Source: JAYSSF01 sp043720715 (GTDB lineage Bacteria > Patescibacteriota > Gracilibacteria > Absconditabacterales > Absconditicoccaceae). Taken from it: a DNA stretch of 20,895 nucleotides. The translations under genes and the position numbers were made by a program. The stretch covers positions 1-20,895 of the forward strand of contig JAYSSF010000038.1 of NCBI GenBank assembly GCA_043720715.1, read 5' to 3'. Below are positions 1 through 11,235 of this stretch, in pieces (position 1 is the first letter of the stretch; the number at the start of each line of letters is the position of its first letter). The notes under the pieces were generated by a model, which was given only the letters and a program-made list of their open reading frames with translations, was not told where the DNA came from and did not search any database.

Positions 1-82
1 GCATAACATTTAGTCATTGTGCTAAATTAGTTCTAAATAACAGCTCTATTATGCTGTTTTCTAGGTTATTTAGCCACACTAA
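1..82. other. Stop-rich 5' edge, no gene seen
   Basis: This AT-rich stretch has TAA or TAG in all three forward frames, including at least six in the frame of the gene that follows (last one at 80-82). The next frame opens abruptly in what looks like the tail of an Ig-like domain, so this piece may be a degraded or misassembled part of a larger gene rather than a promoter. No promoter or RNA gene is apparent. Confidence 0.4.
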
Positions 83-2749
83 ATTTTCTATTTAGCCCTT
101 TTAACTTACTATTATATTGATCCAAGCGGTAATATGGGTACTACTATAAGATCTGTGACTATAATAGCCCCAATTTGTACTCCTGGTAATCAGCTTGTAT
201 GAGTGTTGTGTCAGCCATGTGATGTGGGTAGTTATAATTCAACTACTGGTTGAGTATGTACGTATGCTGATATTGGATCATTTGTATGAACTACGGGCGC
301 TACTCAGAAAATTGCTTGTGCATTGGGAACTTATACAGACTTGATTTGATCGGCTGCACGTATTCCTGCTCCAGCGGGTTCATTTGTACGATTAACTGGT
401 TCTACTGGTGCGGTATTGTGTCCAACGTGAACATATCAAAGTCAAACAGGACAATATGTGTGCGAGGGTGCTCCAGTATGAACTTATGTTGCTAGCATGG
501 GCTCAAGCGGATTTAATTATTATGATGTGGGTAGTTACCAAAGTCAAACAGGGCAAATAACTTGTACTCCTGCGGGGTTAGGAAATTATGTTGCTACTAC
601 TTGAGCAACTATACAGCAGATGTGTGCAGCCAATACATTTAGCGATACCATTGGTTCAACAAGCTGTACACCTTGCCCATGATGATATGGTAGTGCCACT
701 GGATCAATGAGTTGTATAGATGTTGAAATGCCAATACTTATCCTTTCATGATCTACATGACTTACCCTGGAGACAAGCACTGGTATTTATCTTGACGTAT
801 GAGCATCATGGACTGACAATGCCGATGGATCATGATCGATTCTGACCTGAACATGGTGATCTACTTGATCATTTGCTGTGAGTGGAACGGTGAATATGAG
901 TCAGACTGGTACTTATTTGATTCAATATCGTAAGGTAGATATGGTTGGGAATAATACTATTGAGACAAGGATTATTATAGTGCAAGATACGAGCGCACCG
1001 AGCGCACCAGTGTGTAGTGCATCACCAAGTCCAACAAGCGGAGCGGTAATTATCATATGTACTAATATTGCATCTGGAGACACAGCAACAATCCCATGAC
1101 TGACATGTACTCCAAGTCCATCAAGTGGATGAAATGTAAGCTGTATTGGAATGCTACTTACTTCAAATCCAATAGCAACAGTCACTGATTCCTCAAACAA
1201 TATAAGCACCGGAACAGTAGTAGCAATTCTTGATACGAGCACACCAATAGTTGCTCTTATATGATCATGAATAATAATAATTTCTGAGTGATCGGTATAC
1301 ACTGAATCTGGAGCAATATGGACTGATAGTGTTGATTGATCTGGAATGATTGTTGCTGCATTCTCATGAATTGTTAATACTGCAGCCATTGGAACTTATA
1401 TCTTGTATTATAAGAGAATTGATGCTGCCGGTAATATATCAAATATTGTCACAAGGACGGTCACTGTTGTCAGCTCAGCACTGGCTGATACTGACGGAGA
1501 TGGCAATACTGACACGATTGAAGATGCATGAAACAATAGCTGAGATGGTAATGGCGATGGAATGCTCGATAGCACTCAAACTGATGTAGCAAGTACGCCA
1601 AATCCACTCACGAATGCCTATACAACACTAGAAACTACAGGATGATGTACGATTGTGTCAGACTTTAGTGTTGTCACAGAGCCAAGTTTGCCTACGCAGG
1701 ATGATCCATATAGCTACCCATTGTGACTCAATAAGTTCGAAATTAGATGTACTGATCCTGGTATGACTGGTGTTGTAACCATATACTACGATCGTGTCTA
1801 TGATACTTCTCAATGGCTATGGAGAAAATTTGCTAGTGGAAGTAACACTTATACTGATATTGGCCAAGTGGTTGCAGTAAGTATATGATCTAAGACGGTA
1901 TGATGAACTCCAGTAACTAAGGTAACATTTAGTATTAGAGATGGCTGACTAGCTGATGAAGACGGTCTTGTTAATGCAGTGATTATTGATCCATCAGGAC
2001 CAGCAGTACCAGTGAGCGTGACGCCATCATTTGGATGAGGCGGATCATCATCTTCTTCGCAGCCTACTTCATGAAGTATTGATACCTGAAATGTTGTTGT
2101 TCTTGATCCGGAAGATATCTTCAACCCATCAATCACTGACTGATACTGCCATACTGCTAAAACTGGTGTGATCATAATTGATTCACTCACTATCACTACC
2201 GACCCTGAGTTTAAACCATCGCTTGCATTCTTATATGCATATGAGCTCACCAAGTTTAACTCAGTGGATGAATTCTGACCATATACCAATCTTACCAGAG
2301 AGCAAGCAGCTAAGATTTTCTCCAACTTTGCGATTAATGTACTATGTAGAAAGCCTGATTTATCATTGAAGATCTCATATAGTGATACCGTTAATACTGA
2401 TCCAAGCCTCAAACCATATATTGCACTTGCATACCAACTATGACTTATGAAGTGATGAGAAGGCAAATTTAGGCCATTTGATACGATTACCAAGGCAGAG
2501 CTCAATGCAGTATTGATGCGTATGATTCTCAAATCATATCTGGATGAATCATGATCTACCTGGTATGCTAACTATAATAGTGTAGCTACTGATCTATGAA
2601 TCATCAAACAGTGAGCAGGGCTGCAAGCCGTAAGCAGAGATAATGCCGCATTGATGCTCTTTAGAGCGTACAAAGAACAGAAATTCTCACTGCAAGATAT
2701 TGAGTATGAGTCGTTTGTGTTGGAAGATAGAGATGAGTTTGTAAAATAG
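83..2749 (+). CDS. Large surface protein: Cys-rich ephrin-receptor-like repeats, Ig-like domains, choice-of-anchor U, SLH (5' end uncertain)
   Basis: Open frame of 888 codons with TGA as Gly, ending in TAG; the first ATG is at 134. In order: the tail of an Ig-like domain (around DPSGNMGTT); Cys-rich repeats of the form C-x2-C-x2-G-x-Y ... G-x-C at about residues 30-213, like ephrin-receptor-like (GCC2/GCC3) modules; two bacterial Ig-like (DUF5011/HYR type) segments ending in RKVDMVGNN and KRIDAAGNIS; an Asp-rich calcium-binding stretch DTDGDGNTDT near 470-500; a choice-of-anchor U domain near 525-645 ending in DEDGLVNAVIIDPSGP; a Gly/Ser linker; and C-terminal SLH-like repeats (residues ~725-880, e.g. 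LTREQAAKIF and ITKAELNAVL). It is probably a secreted protein held on the cell wall or S-layer by the SLH part. No signal peptide is visible, so the true start is probably missing or disrupted. The domain reading is by eye. Confidence 0.8.
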
Positions 2750-2792
2750 ATTTATCTATGTTCCATTCTCAGATTATTATATACTATATCTA

Positions 2793-2831
2793 AAATATCT
2801 ATACTGACTAGTTCGGTGTAGATATTTTTTT
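2793..2831 (+). terminator. Rho-independent terminator after the SLH protein
   Basis: A 12-bp stem (2793-2804 with 2816-2827, one G-T wobble) around an 11-nt loop runs into seven T (2825-2831). It lies 44 nt after the TAG of the upstream gene. It closely resembles the hairpin after tilS (arms begin AAATATCTA), so it may be this genome's usual terminator type. Confidence 0.75.
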
Positions 2832-2840
2832 ATTGTCAAT

Positions 2841-2977
2841 GGGCAAAGTTGCCTTTGCGGTATAGTCTCACTATACTAACATATCGGTTCTAATATAGAA
2901 TCTTTAAGGTAAACAACCGATATCTTAGCTGTAAAATCGATCTAATTGTTCTAGCTTGATCTCGATTTTACAGTAAC
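2841..2977 (+). promoter_or_regulatory. Run of four hairpins upstream of the LamG surface protein
   Basis: After the terminator come four consecutive perfect inverted repeats: 2843-2848 with 2853-2858 (6 bp, loop TTGC); 2860-2866 with 2870-2876 (7 bp, loop CTC); 2881-2889 with 2915-2923 (9 bp); and 2929-2940 with 2962-2973 (12 bp), the last extended by CTTAG/CTAAG across a 3-nt bulge. They end about 30 nt before the next start codon. The arrangement suggests a structured 5' leader or a small RNA. I match it to no known riboswitch, and a decayed repeat element is also possible. Confidence 0.4.
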
Positions 2978-3003
2978 TAAGTGAATACTTATTTGTATGA
3001 CTT

Positions 3004-6000
3004 ATGTTTAGACGTAGAGCTTTGACACATTATTCTTCAAGTATCAGAACAATCAATCAATGATTGAGCGGTTTGGCGTATAGGACTAAATGGTTAGTGG
3101 TGGTGCTTATATTGTCACTACTGAGTCTTACACAATTGCCTGAGATATTTGCTCAGGAGATGACACAACAAGCAAGTGCAGTGAATGCGAAAATCAAGAG
3201 ACAGCGCGTCATTAACCTCTATGATTCTTCACAATCATGATCAATATTGACATGATCAATAGTCGAGCCTCAAAAAAACAACACAAATCATACAAACGGT
3301 GAATCATGAATTGTAGTGTCATATAGTGGTACATGATCTTGCGTGTGGGATATGGCTGCGATGCAGTGGACTGGGATCCAAACTCATACGGGCGCGATTG
3401 GTCGTAGCCAATGGACCGGTAGTCGATCATGATTTGATAGTCAGACTATGTGATTATCTTATGGTACTGGTATCCTACTTCATCAAGCATTGGTTGACAG
3501 TGGCAACTATCTTATAGTGCGTGAATGCAATCGATTAACTGGTCACATTACCTATCCTGGAGACCAAGAATATCTTTCTGGATTGATACTATTTTCAGGC
3601 GAATTACTTGATTTACCACCAGTGTTTAGCGGAGTCAAACTAATCATAAATCGTGGGTCATGAATCGTGAGCCAGTGAGTTAACAAACAGTTTGGATCTA
3701 AGGAATCAGGTTGAATTAGAAATAGAGAAGCCGCTTGATCTTTGGTAAGCCATATTTCATGATGAATTATATGACAAAAATGAACTTATCATGTTTCTTC
3801 GCGTCAAGAGTTTGCACAGCTTATTGATCAATGAGCTGGAATCATTCAAAAACAACAAACCAAACGTCCTCGTGATAGTGGTAAAGCTAATAAATTGCAG
3901 ATTGTTCGTGATATTATCTATACTGACGTAAATGGTAGTTTGAGTACAACTATTGATTCTGGGACGGTATTGTTTACGGCGCAGGGTCAAGAGCTCAAGA
4001 TTGATCAGTTTGTGACAGAGGAGATCATCAAGGATAGAAATCCTCGCTCAATATTTGCTCCGACTAGTATTGAAATGGGCACGCCGTGAGATCATTTGAT
4101 TTTCACTCAACCAGTGATGATTACATATCAGTCTGACTTGCCTGATGGTAGTCCAGTGATGATCCAAGTCCAGCATGCTGGTCAGAGTCGATCTACTCAA
4201 TGATTATCTACTAACCCAAATACTACCTGTGACCTCGACGGAAATGCAAATAAACCATGATCAACTACTAGCGTCCAGGGGGGTCAGATTAGATTCTATA
4301 CATGTGGTGCATCAGTATTCACCTTTACCTATACTGGAGGCGCGAATACGGGTAACTTTGTGGATAATGGATCACTCACTAAGACAGTGACGATTGCTAC
4401 AGGTAGTGTCTCGACGGGATTTGTGATCTCTGATATCAACGTACTGATAAACTGGCAGGCGATTGATAGTGAAAACCCATTGAGTTTTGGTAATACTAAT
4501 TCATTTCCTAGTCAGAAATCATTTACTATTACATCACCTGGATGAGTGACCAGAAGACTGATCTCAACAGGAACCTATGCTGATGGGACTGCAACCTGAG
4601 TGATTACCATCTTAGATGACCAAGCATGAGCTCTACCATCATGATTGCCAGTGAGTGGGAGGTTTCTCCCGAGAGATTCACTAAATAATGTCTATAGTAA
4701 TACGAATCCGATTGGTATTTGGACCCTGACAATGGCTGATAATACTGCGAATGATGGTGTGATCTTGCATGGGTTTACCATCCAGATTGCTGATATCGAA
4801 TGTGGAGATAGAGTCATAGCCTGATGAGAGCAATGTGATGACGGAGATCTGAATGATGGGGATGGTTGTAGTAATACTTGTCAGGTTGAACAAGGACGAC
4901 AATGTAGTGGTCAGCCGAGTAGTTGTATACTACTACCTGCTCCGATCGGTTTGCGTTTCCATCTTGATGGTAGCAAAACAGGAGCATTATTTAGAGATAT
5001 TGCGGGTAGTGGGTTTAACGCGACAGAATTCAATGGTGTTACTACCGGTAATCAGAATGGTGAGACAATAATGTGTTTCAATGGTACCAATCAATATTTG
5101 GAGAGAGCAACTAATTTTGTGACTGCATATCCATTTACGATGTCAGTGTGGATGAAGAGTAGCTCGATCACAAGGACTGCATGAGTGATGTCATTTGCGA
5201 GATTTAGTTCTACCAGCAGAATGTGGAATATCGAGCATATTAATGCTACGGGTAGACAAAATGCTCAGAATAGCACTGCCACCTATACTAATGCGAGTAC
5301 AACACTTAATACAACGCAATGGTTCTTGGTTACTGCGGTATATGCTTCTGCGACGAGTAGAACTATCTATGTTAATGGTGTTGCTGTGGGTACGAGTGCA
5401 ACCACTGTTAATTATAGTAGTAACATAGACAATAGGTTGAATATTGGTAGGTTTGCTAATAGTACAGCAAACAACTATTTTACGGGGTGTGTAGATGATG
5501 TTAGACTTTATGCAAATACTCTTAGTTCAGGACAGGTGTATAATTTGTATACAAAACCCGCTAGTCTGACTACATCATTGGTTACAGTTGGCTCTCCATT
5601 GCTGACTGGTACAATCCTAGGCGTCTTGGATAGTATTAGACTCGCTATTTCCGGTACCAATTATACCGGTACCAACAATGGTAATGGTACCTGGACACTC
5701 GCTGCAGGAACGATTAGCCCAGCACTTGTCAATGATACATATGTGACTACGATGTTGGTGACCAATCCATATGGTAGAGCGGTGACCTATACTGGTAGTT
5801 TTGTGGTGTCGATCCCACCGCCTACTCCTACGGGTACAATTTGTATTGAGAGTCCTAGCGTTTTATCTCTTTCCGGCTCAGCAGACAATACTGGCAACAT
5901 ACTTGAATATCAGTTTGATTATTTCTCTGTTACTGATACGAAGGGTATCAATAGTGGGTACTATACTACATTGTCACTACCAACACTCACTAAGTCAGGA

Positions 6001-6273
6001 TGATGAACATTATCCAATACTGCAATCCAGTGGAGATGAGATACTATGACACTGTTGTCTGGTAGCGCTAATCCTAGAGTCGTAGTAGCGACAGGGATGC
6101 AAGCTTACACTTGAGCAAATACTACCGTGACATTTGTTAAGAGAGACACTGCTGCCAATAGTAGCCTCATTGGGCAATATGGTAGTAAACTATGGCTCAA
6201 GGTAACAGTACCACCGTATCAAGTAATCGGTACCTATACAGGCACGATTACCTATACGCTCTATGAAAATTAG
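3004..6273 (+). CDS. Secreted multidomain surface protein with DUF4215 and LamG/concanavalin-like domain
   Basis: 1089 codons with TGA as Gly, ATG to TAG. A signal peptide or membrane anchor is clear at about residues 38-58 (WLVVVLILSLLSL). The N-terminal ~550 residues are beta-rich and Thr/Ser-rich without a family I can name. Residues ~599-640 form a cysteine-rich DUF4215 module (ECGDRVIAGGEQCDDGDLND, then GDGCSNTC). Residues ~650-850 form a LamG-type jelly roll, with QYLERATNFV near its start and FTGCVDDVRLYANTLSSGQ near its end. An Ig-like segment and a Pro/Thr linker (IPPPTPTG) follow. It likely acts outside the cell as an adhesin or carbohydrate binder (inference from domains). It is the first of three closely spaced genes encoding exported or membrane proteins and follows a hairpin-rich leader. 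No wall-anchor motif is visible at the C terminus. Confidence 0.85.
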
Positions 6274-6357
6274 ATGAGAATAAGGAAGGCTGACTTGTGT
6301 TTTGTGTAGTGATGTTTATACTAATGATAATTATTTATTTTATATCTGTATTGATTA

Positions 6358-7491
6358 ATGATGAAACAACATGCCATATTGGCTTGAATGATGATGCTTG
6401 TGATGATGTGATGAACTGTATCTGCTCAAGCCCAAAGAACCACTAACCTATGAGATGTGACCCTTAGATTCTGTAATGATACAGGAGCCGTAGCTGGTAC
6501 TAAGGTAGCAGTCTTGGAAGCAGTACCAGAAGAAAAAACTGACATCTGTATGTTTATCGAAAATGGTGGACCGACAGATACAACGATCTCATTGAATTTT
6601 GTGGATGGAACGATCACAGCAGACGAAGATCAGAAGAAAGCCTGCGAACCAGAAAGTACCAAGACTAATTTTGGGCAATATATCACTGACTATCCAACAA
6701 CGATACAGATCCAAGGAGGAGAGACAGTGAAGATTAGCGCCAAAGCTATGTTTCCTGCTTGATATGCTGGTACAGCATATGGGTGTGCGACATTTCAGAT
6801 AATAGGTTCATGAGCAGTTACTCAATCATGAGATGTTAATAAGATGTTTACGATCCTAACTAGACGTGCAAGTTTTATTGATTTTAATCTAAAAGGTAAG
6901 TATATTGTCGATCTTCAACCACAAGATGCAACAATGGAGTGATCGTTTCCATGACTGATGCCCAAGGAGGTCAGTGTTGTTGATTCCTTGTTGGTGGGAT
7001 GGCAGAATATTGCTGAGGTAATTGCTCAGAAGAACCCATTATTACTCAAGATTGGCAAGAATCTTACGACAAGATCAGTGTTGGTAAATAGTGGTAATGT
7101 CTGACTAGACCTTATGATTAGCTCACACTATCGTGCTTGGTTTGGTTTGATTGATCTCGATCAGTGATCTCAAGTTCAAAAACTTGTGCCTAGACAGCGT
7201 AAAGCAGTAGAGTTTCCAGTAGCGCCTCTTGCTCGATGGGTAGGTGGTCCAGCTACAGTAACTCATACAATCACTTATAAACCTATTATTATTGGTAGCG
7301 GCGTAATTATTGATCCCGAATTGTTAAAACCTCAGACTAAAATATTGACAAGTAGCGGCTTTGTGACTGCATGGCGTGGGCGACAGATGCTTGGATGAGC
7401 GTTTGTGATTATCTTGTGATATTTGATCTATTTGATTAATCGTATGCGCCGTAACCATTCTCACAAAAGAAGCAAAAAATCATTTACATAG
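6358..7491 (+). CDS. Exported protein with C-terminal membrane anchor and basic tail, unknown function
   Basis: 377 codons, ATG-ATG start to TAG. A signal peptide ends near AQAQ (residues ~22-25, after HAILAGMMMLVMMGG). The body is beta-rich with a few cysteines (RFCNDTG, ICMFIENGG, ACEPES, YGCATF) and a motif RSVLVNSGNVGLDLMIS like extracellular Ig-fold proteins. A single transmembrane helix (GGAFVIILGYLIYLI) near residue 350 is followed by a strongly basic tail rich in Arg, His and Lys, so the body should face outside. It sits 84 nt after the LamG protein and 16 nt before the next gene, suggesting an operon of envelope components. The family is not recognised. Confidence 0.8.
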
Positions 7492-7507
7492 AAACACATA
7501 TTTCCTT

Positions 7508-8941
7508 ATGTTTGCACAGCTTCCGTTATTGATTCGTCGTAGTTTTGTCGTTGGCGTTTTGATGGTGGGAGTTTTGAGTATGATACGATGAATATCGTTA
7601 TCACAGGGTACAACAATGAAGTTTCGTATTGTTAATTCATATAGTGGATCATTACAACTTGTGAACCAGACATGAGTATGGCTATATGATACCATGCTGG
7701 GTCGTCGATGGACTAATCAACATCAATTACACCTTGGTATAGCAGCTGATCAGGATTCAACATATATACTTAGTTGATCTTTCGACTGAATTTATATATT
7801 ATGATCGGGTACTGGGCAGTACAGTGAAGAGTATATCATTGATTTGAGTACATGAGATACGGAGCATCGTTTTGAACTTGATTTTATGAGTAATTGAGAG
7901 CCGCTGAGTCCATCGGATATCGTAGTTATGGTAGATGATCTGGCACCGCCCCGCCCCATATTATGACTAGAAAATAATACTATTATTTCATGAGACGTTA
8001 TATTTCAGTGGTCTTGAGTGAGCGATAGTGGTATTGGGTTATCTCAGTATGTTGTATTTTTTGGTATGACTCCGTTGTTATCGAGTATGGTAGCTTTTGT
8101 TAGTACGGGGACTAGTTTATTGATCCCATGATCTCAGATCCCATGATGAACAATCTATTGGGCTGTGATTGCTGTAGATCAACTTGGTAATCAGTCAGAC
8201 TATGTGATATGATACGTACATCATCAATTACCAACAGTCATCTATCCTTCTGTGTGATGATTATGGGGATCAGTTTCTAATCCTAGACCCATAACAATAG
8301 ACACAGACTCTCTACCTGTTTATCAACCTATATGAGATGGCTCATATATTGAGCATATTATCAAATGCCCATGACGTCGTATTAGTGCACTTAAACGTTG
8401 TATTGAGCGAGATAGATTTCTTGTTGCTCGTCAGTCCAATAGTGTTAACTACTCACCTAAACAAGTTCGAGATGATTTACCACTATGATTGATTTGGGTA
8501 GGAAAGTTAGCATATGTATGAGATATAGCTAATGGTGATATGTCTTTAGCTACTTCTGCATTGGATCGTGTTAGATCTACTTCGACATGAGTATCAGATT
8601 CTTTAGATGCTCTTTTGTTACAGTTAATGTCTTCTCGCTATGAAGCAGATATGCCTTTATGACGAGTACTCCCAAACATTCATAGTGATTTATGAGGTAC
8701 TCACGATAGTGCATGACCATCTTTATGGTGATTGAACTTATGTGAATGGGTTAACTATTGTGTGGAACCAGATCATGTAATATATGAGCAAATTATCTGA
8801 CAGTATGGCGAAGATGTCGTATCTCGTACGAGAGTATTCAGCTGGTATGCTGTGTTGTTGATACTAGGTCTCGTGATGACTAGTATGTGGTTTTTTATCT
8901 TGGGATATCATCATCATTATATCATTAAATATTTAAAATAA
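7508..8941 (+). CDS. Membrane-anchored protein with Fn3/Ig-like domain, unknown function
   Basis: 477 codons, ATG to TAA, very rich in TGA-Gly. An N-terminal hydrophobic segment (SFVVGVLMVGVLSMI, residues ~12-26) is a signal peptide or anchor. A central fibronectin-III/Ig-like segment runs from about residue 138 to 240: it starts LAPPRPILG, has core residues VIFQWSGVSDSG, and ends YWAVIAVDQLGNQSDYV. The following ~180 residues (containing CPGRRISALKRC and DRFLVARQS) match nothing I know. A C-terminal helix (WYAVLLILGLVMTSMWFFIL) leaves a short His/Lys tail. It is the third gene of the envelope set; an extracellular interaction role is inferred from the architecture only. Confidence 0.8.
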
Positions 8942-9005
8942 AAATAAAAAAGATAAGAACAATACAAAAGATAAAAATAAGATTCAAACCATCATTTATT
9001 TTTTT

Positions 9006-9968
9006 ATGAGTTTATCTATTACTCTCAATCAATCGATTATTACTCTGCTCACTCAGCATATCGGTCCAGTAGTGATTGCAGTGAGTGGATGACCTGATAG
9101 TATGTGTATTACGACACTGATCAGGGATTTTTGGTTTAGACAATGAAGGAGTCTTGCTGATCTTCATATAGCTCACTATCATCATGGTTTGAGATTGCAG
9201 TCGGATGATGAGCGTGATTTGGTGATGCAGTATTGTCATGGTATGATAGCGCATGTATGATGTTATGATGGAGGGAGTAGTACTGAGCGTGATTTGAGAG
9301 TTGCTCGTCATGGATTTTTCCAGTCGGTGATGGAAGAAGCGTGAAGTAGTGTGTTGATTACAGGGCACAATCTCACTGATCGTATTGAGACGAGCTTAAT
9401 GAATATGCGTAGGGGCTGTCAGGTGAAGGGGTTTTTGAATATGAGGTTAATAGAGGAGAAAAATAGATTGAACAATAGTGAATCATCGAGAGGGATGAAG
9501 ATGGGATGAAAAATGACCATATTGAGGCCATTGTTGATATATTCAAAAAAACAGATTCAAGATTACTGTGATGAATATAAAATTCCATATATGATTGATG
9601 AGTCAAATGCAGATGTAACTATCTCATATAGGAATCATATCAGACATGAGATTGTCATGAAGCTGAGTGATCAAGAGTTGGAGTATCGGCAATGATTATA
9701 TGATAGACTCGAGGCAAGTCAGATCAAGTATAATGATCCAGTACGAGATGAGCAAGTGCAGGGTCGATATATCTGACAGATAGGTGGGTGGAGCTTGGAA
9801 TACCTGTCGTGGTTGTTTGACTGGTCGGGATGTTATGATGATATGACGCAGGGGAGGCTGCTGGAGTGGCAGCAGTGGATTGCTCGTAGCTTCAGTGGTG
9901 AGAAGTTTGTATGATGATGGAGTTGGTGGATTACAAAAAAAAGAGTGTACATGGTGAAGATAAGTTAA
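9006..9968 (+). CDS. tilS: tRNA(Ile)-lysidine synthetase
   Basis: 320 codons, ATG to TAA. TilS uses ATP and lysine to convert the wobble C34 of tRNA-Ile(CAU) to lysidine so that it reads AUA as Ile. The PP-loop ATPase motif SGGPDS is at residues 27-32, and its second Gly is encoded by TGA, direct evidence for code 25. Further family motifs are HYHHGLR, the GHNLTDRIETSLMNMRRG block, RPLL, YMIDESN and YRNHIRHEI. The C-terminal part is short and divergent, as expected for a small genome. It starts 64 nt after the envelope genes, with no clear terminator between, and is followed by one. Confidence 0.93.
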
Positions 9969-9997
9969 AAATAGGTTAAAGAGGGGGCAAAAATACG

Positions 9998-10022
9998 CTC
10001 GTAAAACTAGTCTAAATATCTA
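9998..10022 (+). promoter_or_regulatory. Shared CTCG-Y-AAA promoter-like motif, copy 1 (alr1)
   Basis: CTCGTAAAACT, a short gap, then CTAAATATCTA. It aligns without gaps to elements before alr2 and rlmN. It lies 52 nt before alr1 and runs into the tilS terminator stem, so promoter and terminator would overlap here. Confidence 0.35.
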
Positions 10023-10044
10023 CTATCATAGTAGGTATTTTTTC
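10014..10044 (+). terminator. Rho-independent terminator after tilS
   Basis: A 12-bp stem (10014-10025 with 10029-10040, one G-T wobble) has a 3-nt loop and a T run from 10038 to 10043. It ends only a few bases before the alr1 start, so alr1 must be transcribed by read-through or from a promoter overlapping the hairpin. Confidence 0.7.
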
Positions 10045-10049
10045 TTATC

Positions 10050-11195
10050 ATGATGATCAAACGACTTCGCAATCTACTTACTCCTACGATCCAATCACTC
10101 AACTGGGTAGAGCTTGATAGTGCTGTACTGGTGAATAACTATCGCTATCTTCAGGCGTTACATCCAGACGATATACTCATACCTGTGCTTAAATCCAATG
10201 CTTATGGTCATGGACTGAGTGAGGTCTGTTGCATCTTGAAAAAGGTCAAACCTGACTTGGTGGCGGTGGATAGCTATCCTGAATATCAGATCGTGCGTGA
10301 TGGTCTAAGTAGTGATATCTTGATCATTGGGGAGATGGATCATAGTGTATATCGTCAGCTTGACCCCAAGCGCATAGTATTGGCTGTGTATAGAGTAGAT
10401 ACACTACAGCATTTGATCTCATTGGGTAAGAGCTGGAGAGTACATCTATTTCTTAATACGGGGATGAATAGAGAGGGTATCCAACAGGATCAACTGGATG
10501 AGTTTTTGAATTTGTTGTCATGATCACAGATTCAACTTGAAGGTGTGATGTCACACTTGGCTTATGGAGACAGTGATGATGTCAGTTTTGTTAATCCTCA
10601 GGTAGAGCGTTTTAAGACGATGTATGATGTGGTGCTCTCGTATGGTTTTAGTCCTATGTATAGACATATCAATAATAGTGGTGGGTTACTGCAGTGCGAT
10701 GATGATTTCTGGACGGCTCATCGTAGTGGTTTGGCGTTGTATGGGTATAATCCTACGCAGGTCAAAGGTGAGAGGTCAAAGGTGAGAGGTGGTTGAATTG
10801 AATTACAGCCCGTGATGTCAGTGTGGTCGAGCGTGGTGGCGATACAGCAGGTCAATGATGGAGCGAGCGTGGGCTATGATGGTATGTGGATTGCATGAGA
10901 TGATGAGACGATAGCGACTATCCCGTTTGGTTATACAGAAGGACTATGGAGAGCGGTAAGCGGTGAGTGGAAGATTAAGCACGCATGAGGATATCTAGAC
11001 TGTGCTGGTCGTATATCGATGAATCTGAGTAGTTGGGTAGGTGGTGATGCAGTGCATGTATGAGACGAAGTGTGTATGATTTCTGATCAGTTAGAAGATG
11101 ATAACTCATTTGTCGTTCTGGCTGAGCAGTGTGGGACGATTGTCTATGAGGTATTGGTGAGGATTGATAGGGGTATGAGGAGAAAAATAATATAA
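10050..11195 (+). CDS. alr: Alanine racemase paralogue 1
   Basis: 381 codons, ATG to TAA. A PLP-dependent racemase that makes D-alanine for peptidoglycan. The PLP lysine lies in VLKSNAYGHG (Lys48). Other family landmarks are VAVDSYPE, HLFLNTGMNREG, EGVMSHLA, YRHINNSGGLL, the HRSGLALYGYNP turn, a candidate catalytic Tyr276 in VGYDG, and GRISMN. Length is normal for the family. Right after the YGYNP turn is a short segment made from a 14-bp tandem repeat (10759-10790). It stands 40 nt before a second paralogue. The usual Met-Asp of bacterial Alr is Met-Asn in both copies. Another amino-acid racemase specificity is possible for one copy. Confidence 0.9.
10759..10790 (+). repeat. 14-bp tandem repeat inside alr1
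   Basis: The unit AGGTCAAAGGTGAG occurs twice in full (10759-10772, 10773-10786), followed by AGGT. It codes for a charged loop between the YGY turn and the next strand. It occupies the same place in the protein as the repeat insertion in the neighbouring paralogue. Confidence 0.8.
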
Positions 11196-11200
11196 TTCTT

Positions 11201-11229
11201 CTCGCAAAAAAACATAAAATCACTAGAGT
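11201..11229 (+). promoter_or_regulatory. Shared CTCG-Y-AAA promoter-like motif, copy 2 (alr2)
   Basis: CTCGCAAAA, 7 nt, AAATCACTA, one variable base, AGT. The copy before rlmN has the same two blocks at identical spacing. It lies 35 nt before alr2 and suggests that alr2 has its own promoter. Confidence 0.4.
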
Positions 11230-11235
11230 AGCTAT

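Noticed and set aside
922..2532. Long minus-strand frames at 922-1389 and 1849-2532
   Set aside because: They lie opposite a plus-strand frame that is continuous under code 25 and full of domain motifs; the minus-strand translations show no family features.
83..2749. Interpreting the many TGA codons as pseudogene decay or selenocysteine sites
   Set aside because: TGA is present throughout all genes, falls on conserved glycines, and no SECIS-like context is needed; TAA and TAG occur only at gene ends.
2881..2977. Possible tRNA or integron attC site
   Set aside because: The stems do not form a cloverleaf, there is no CCA-type acceptor or T-loop motif, and no attC core sequences or integrase.
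5650..5695. Repeated GGTACC sites within the LamG protein gene
   Set aside because: They follow from repeated Gly-Thr codons in a Gly/Thr/Asn-rich stretch and need no separate explanation.
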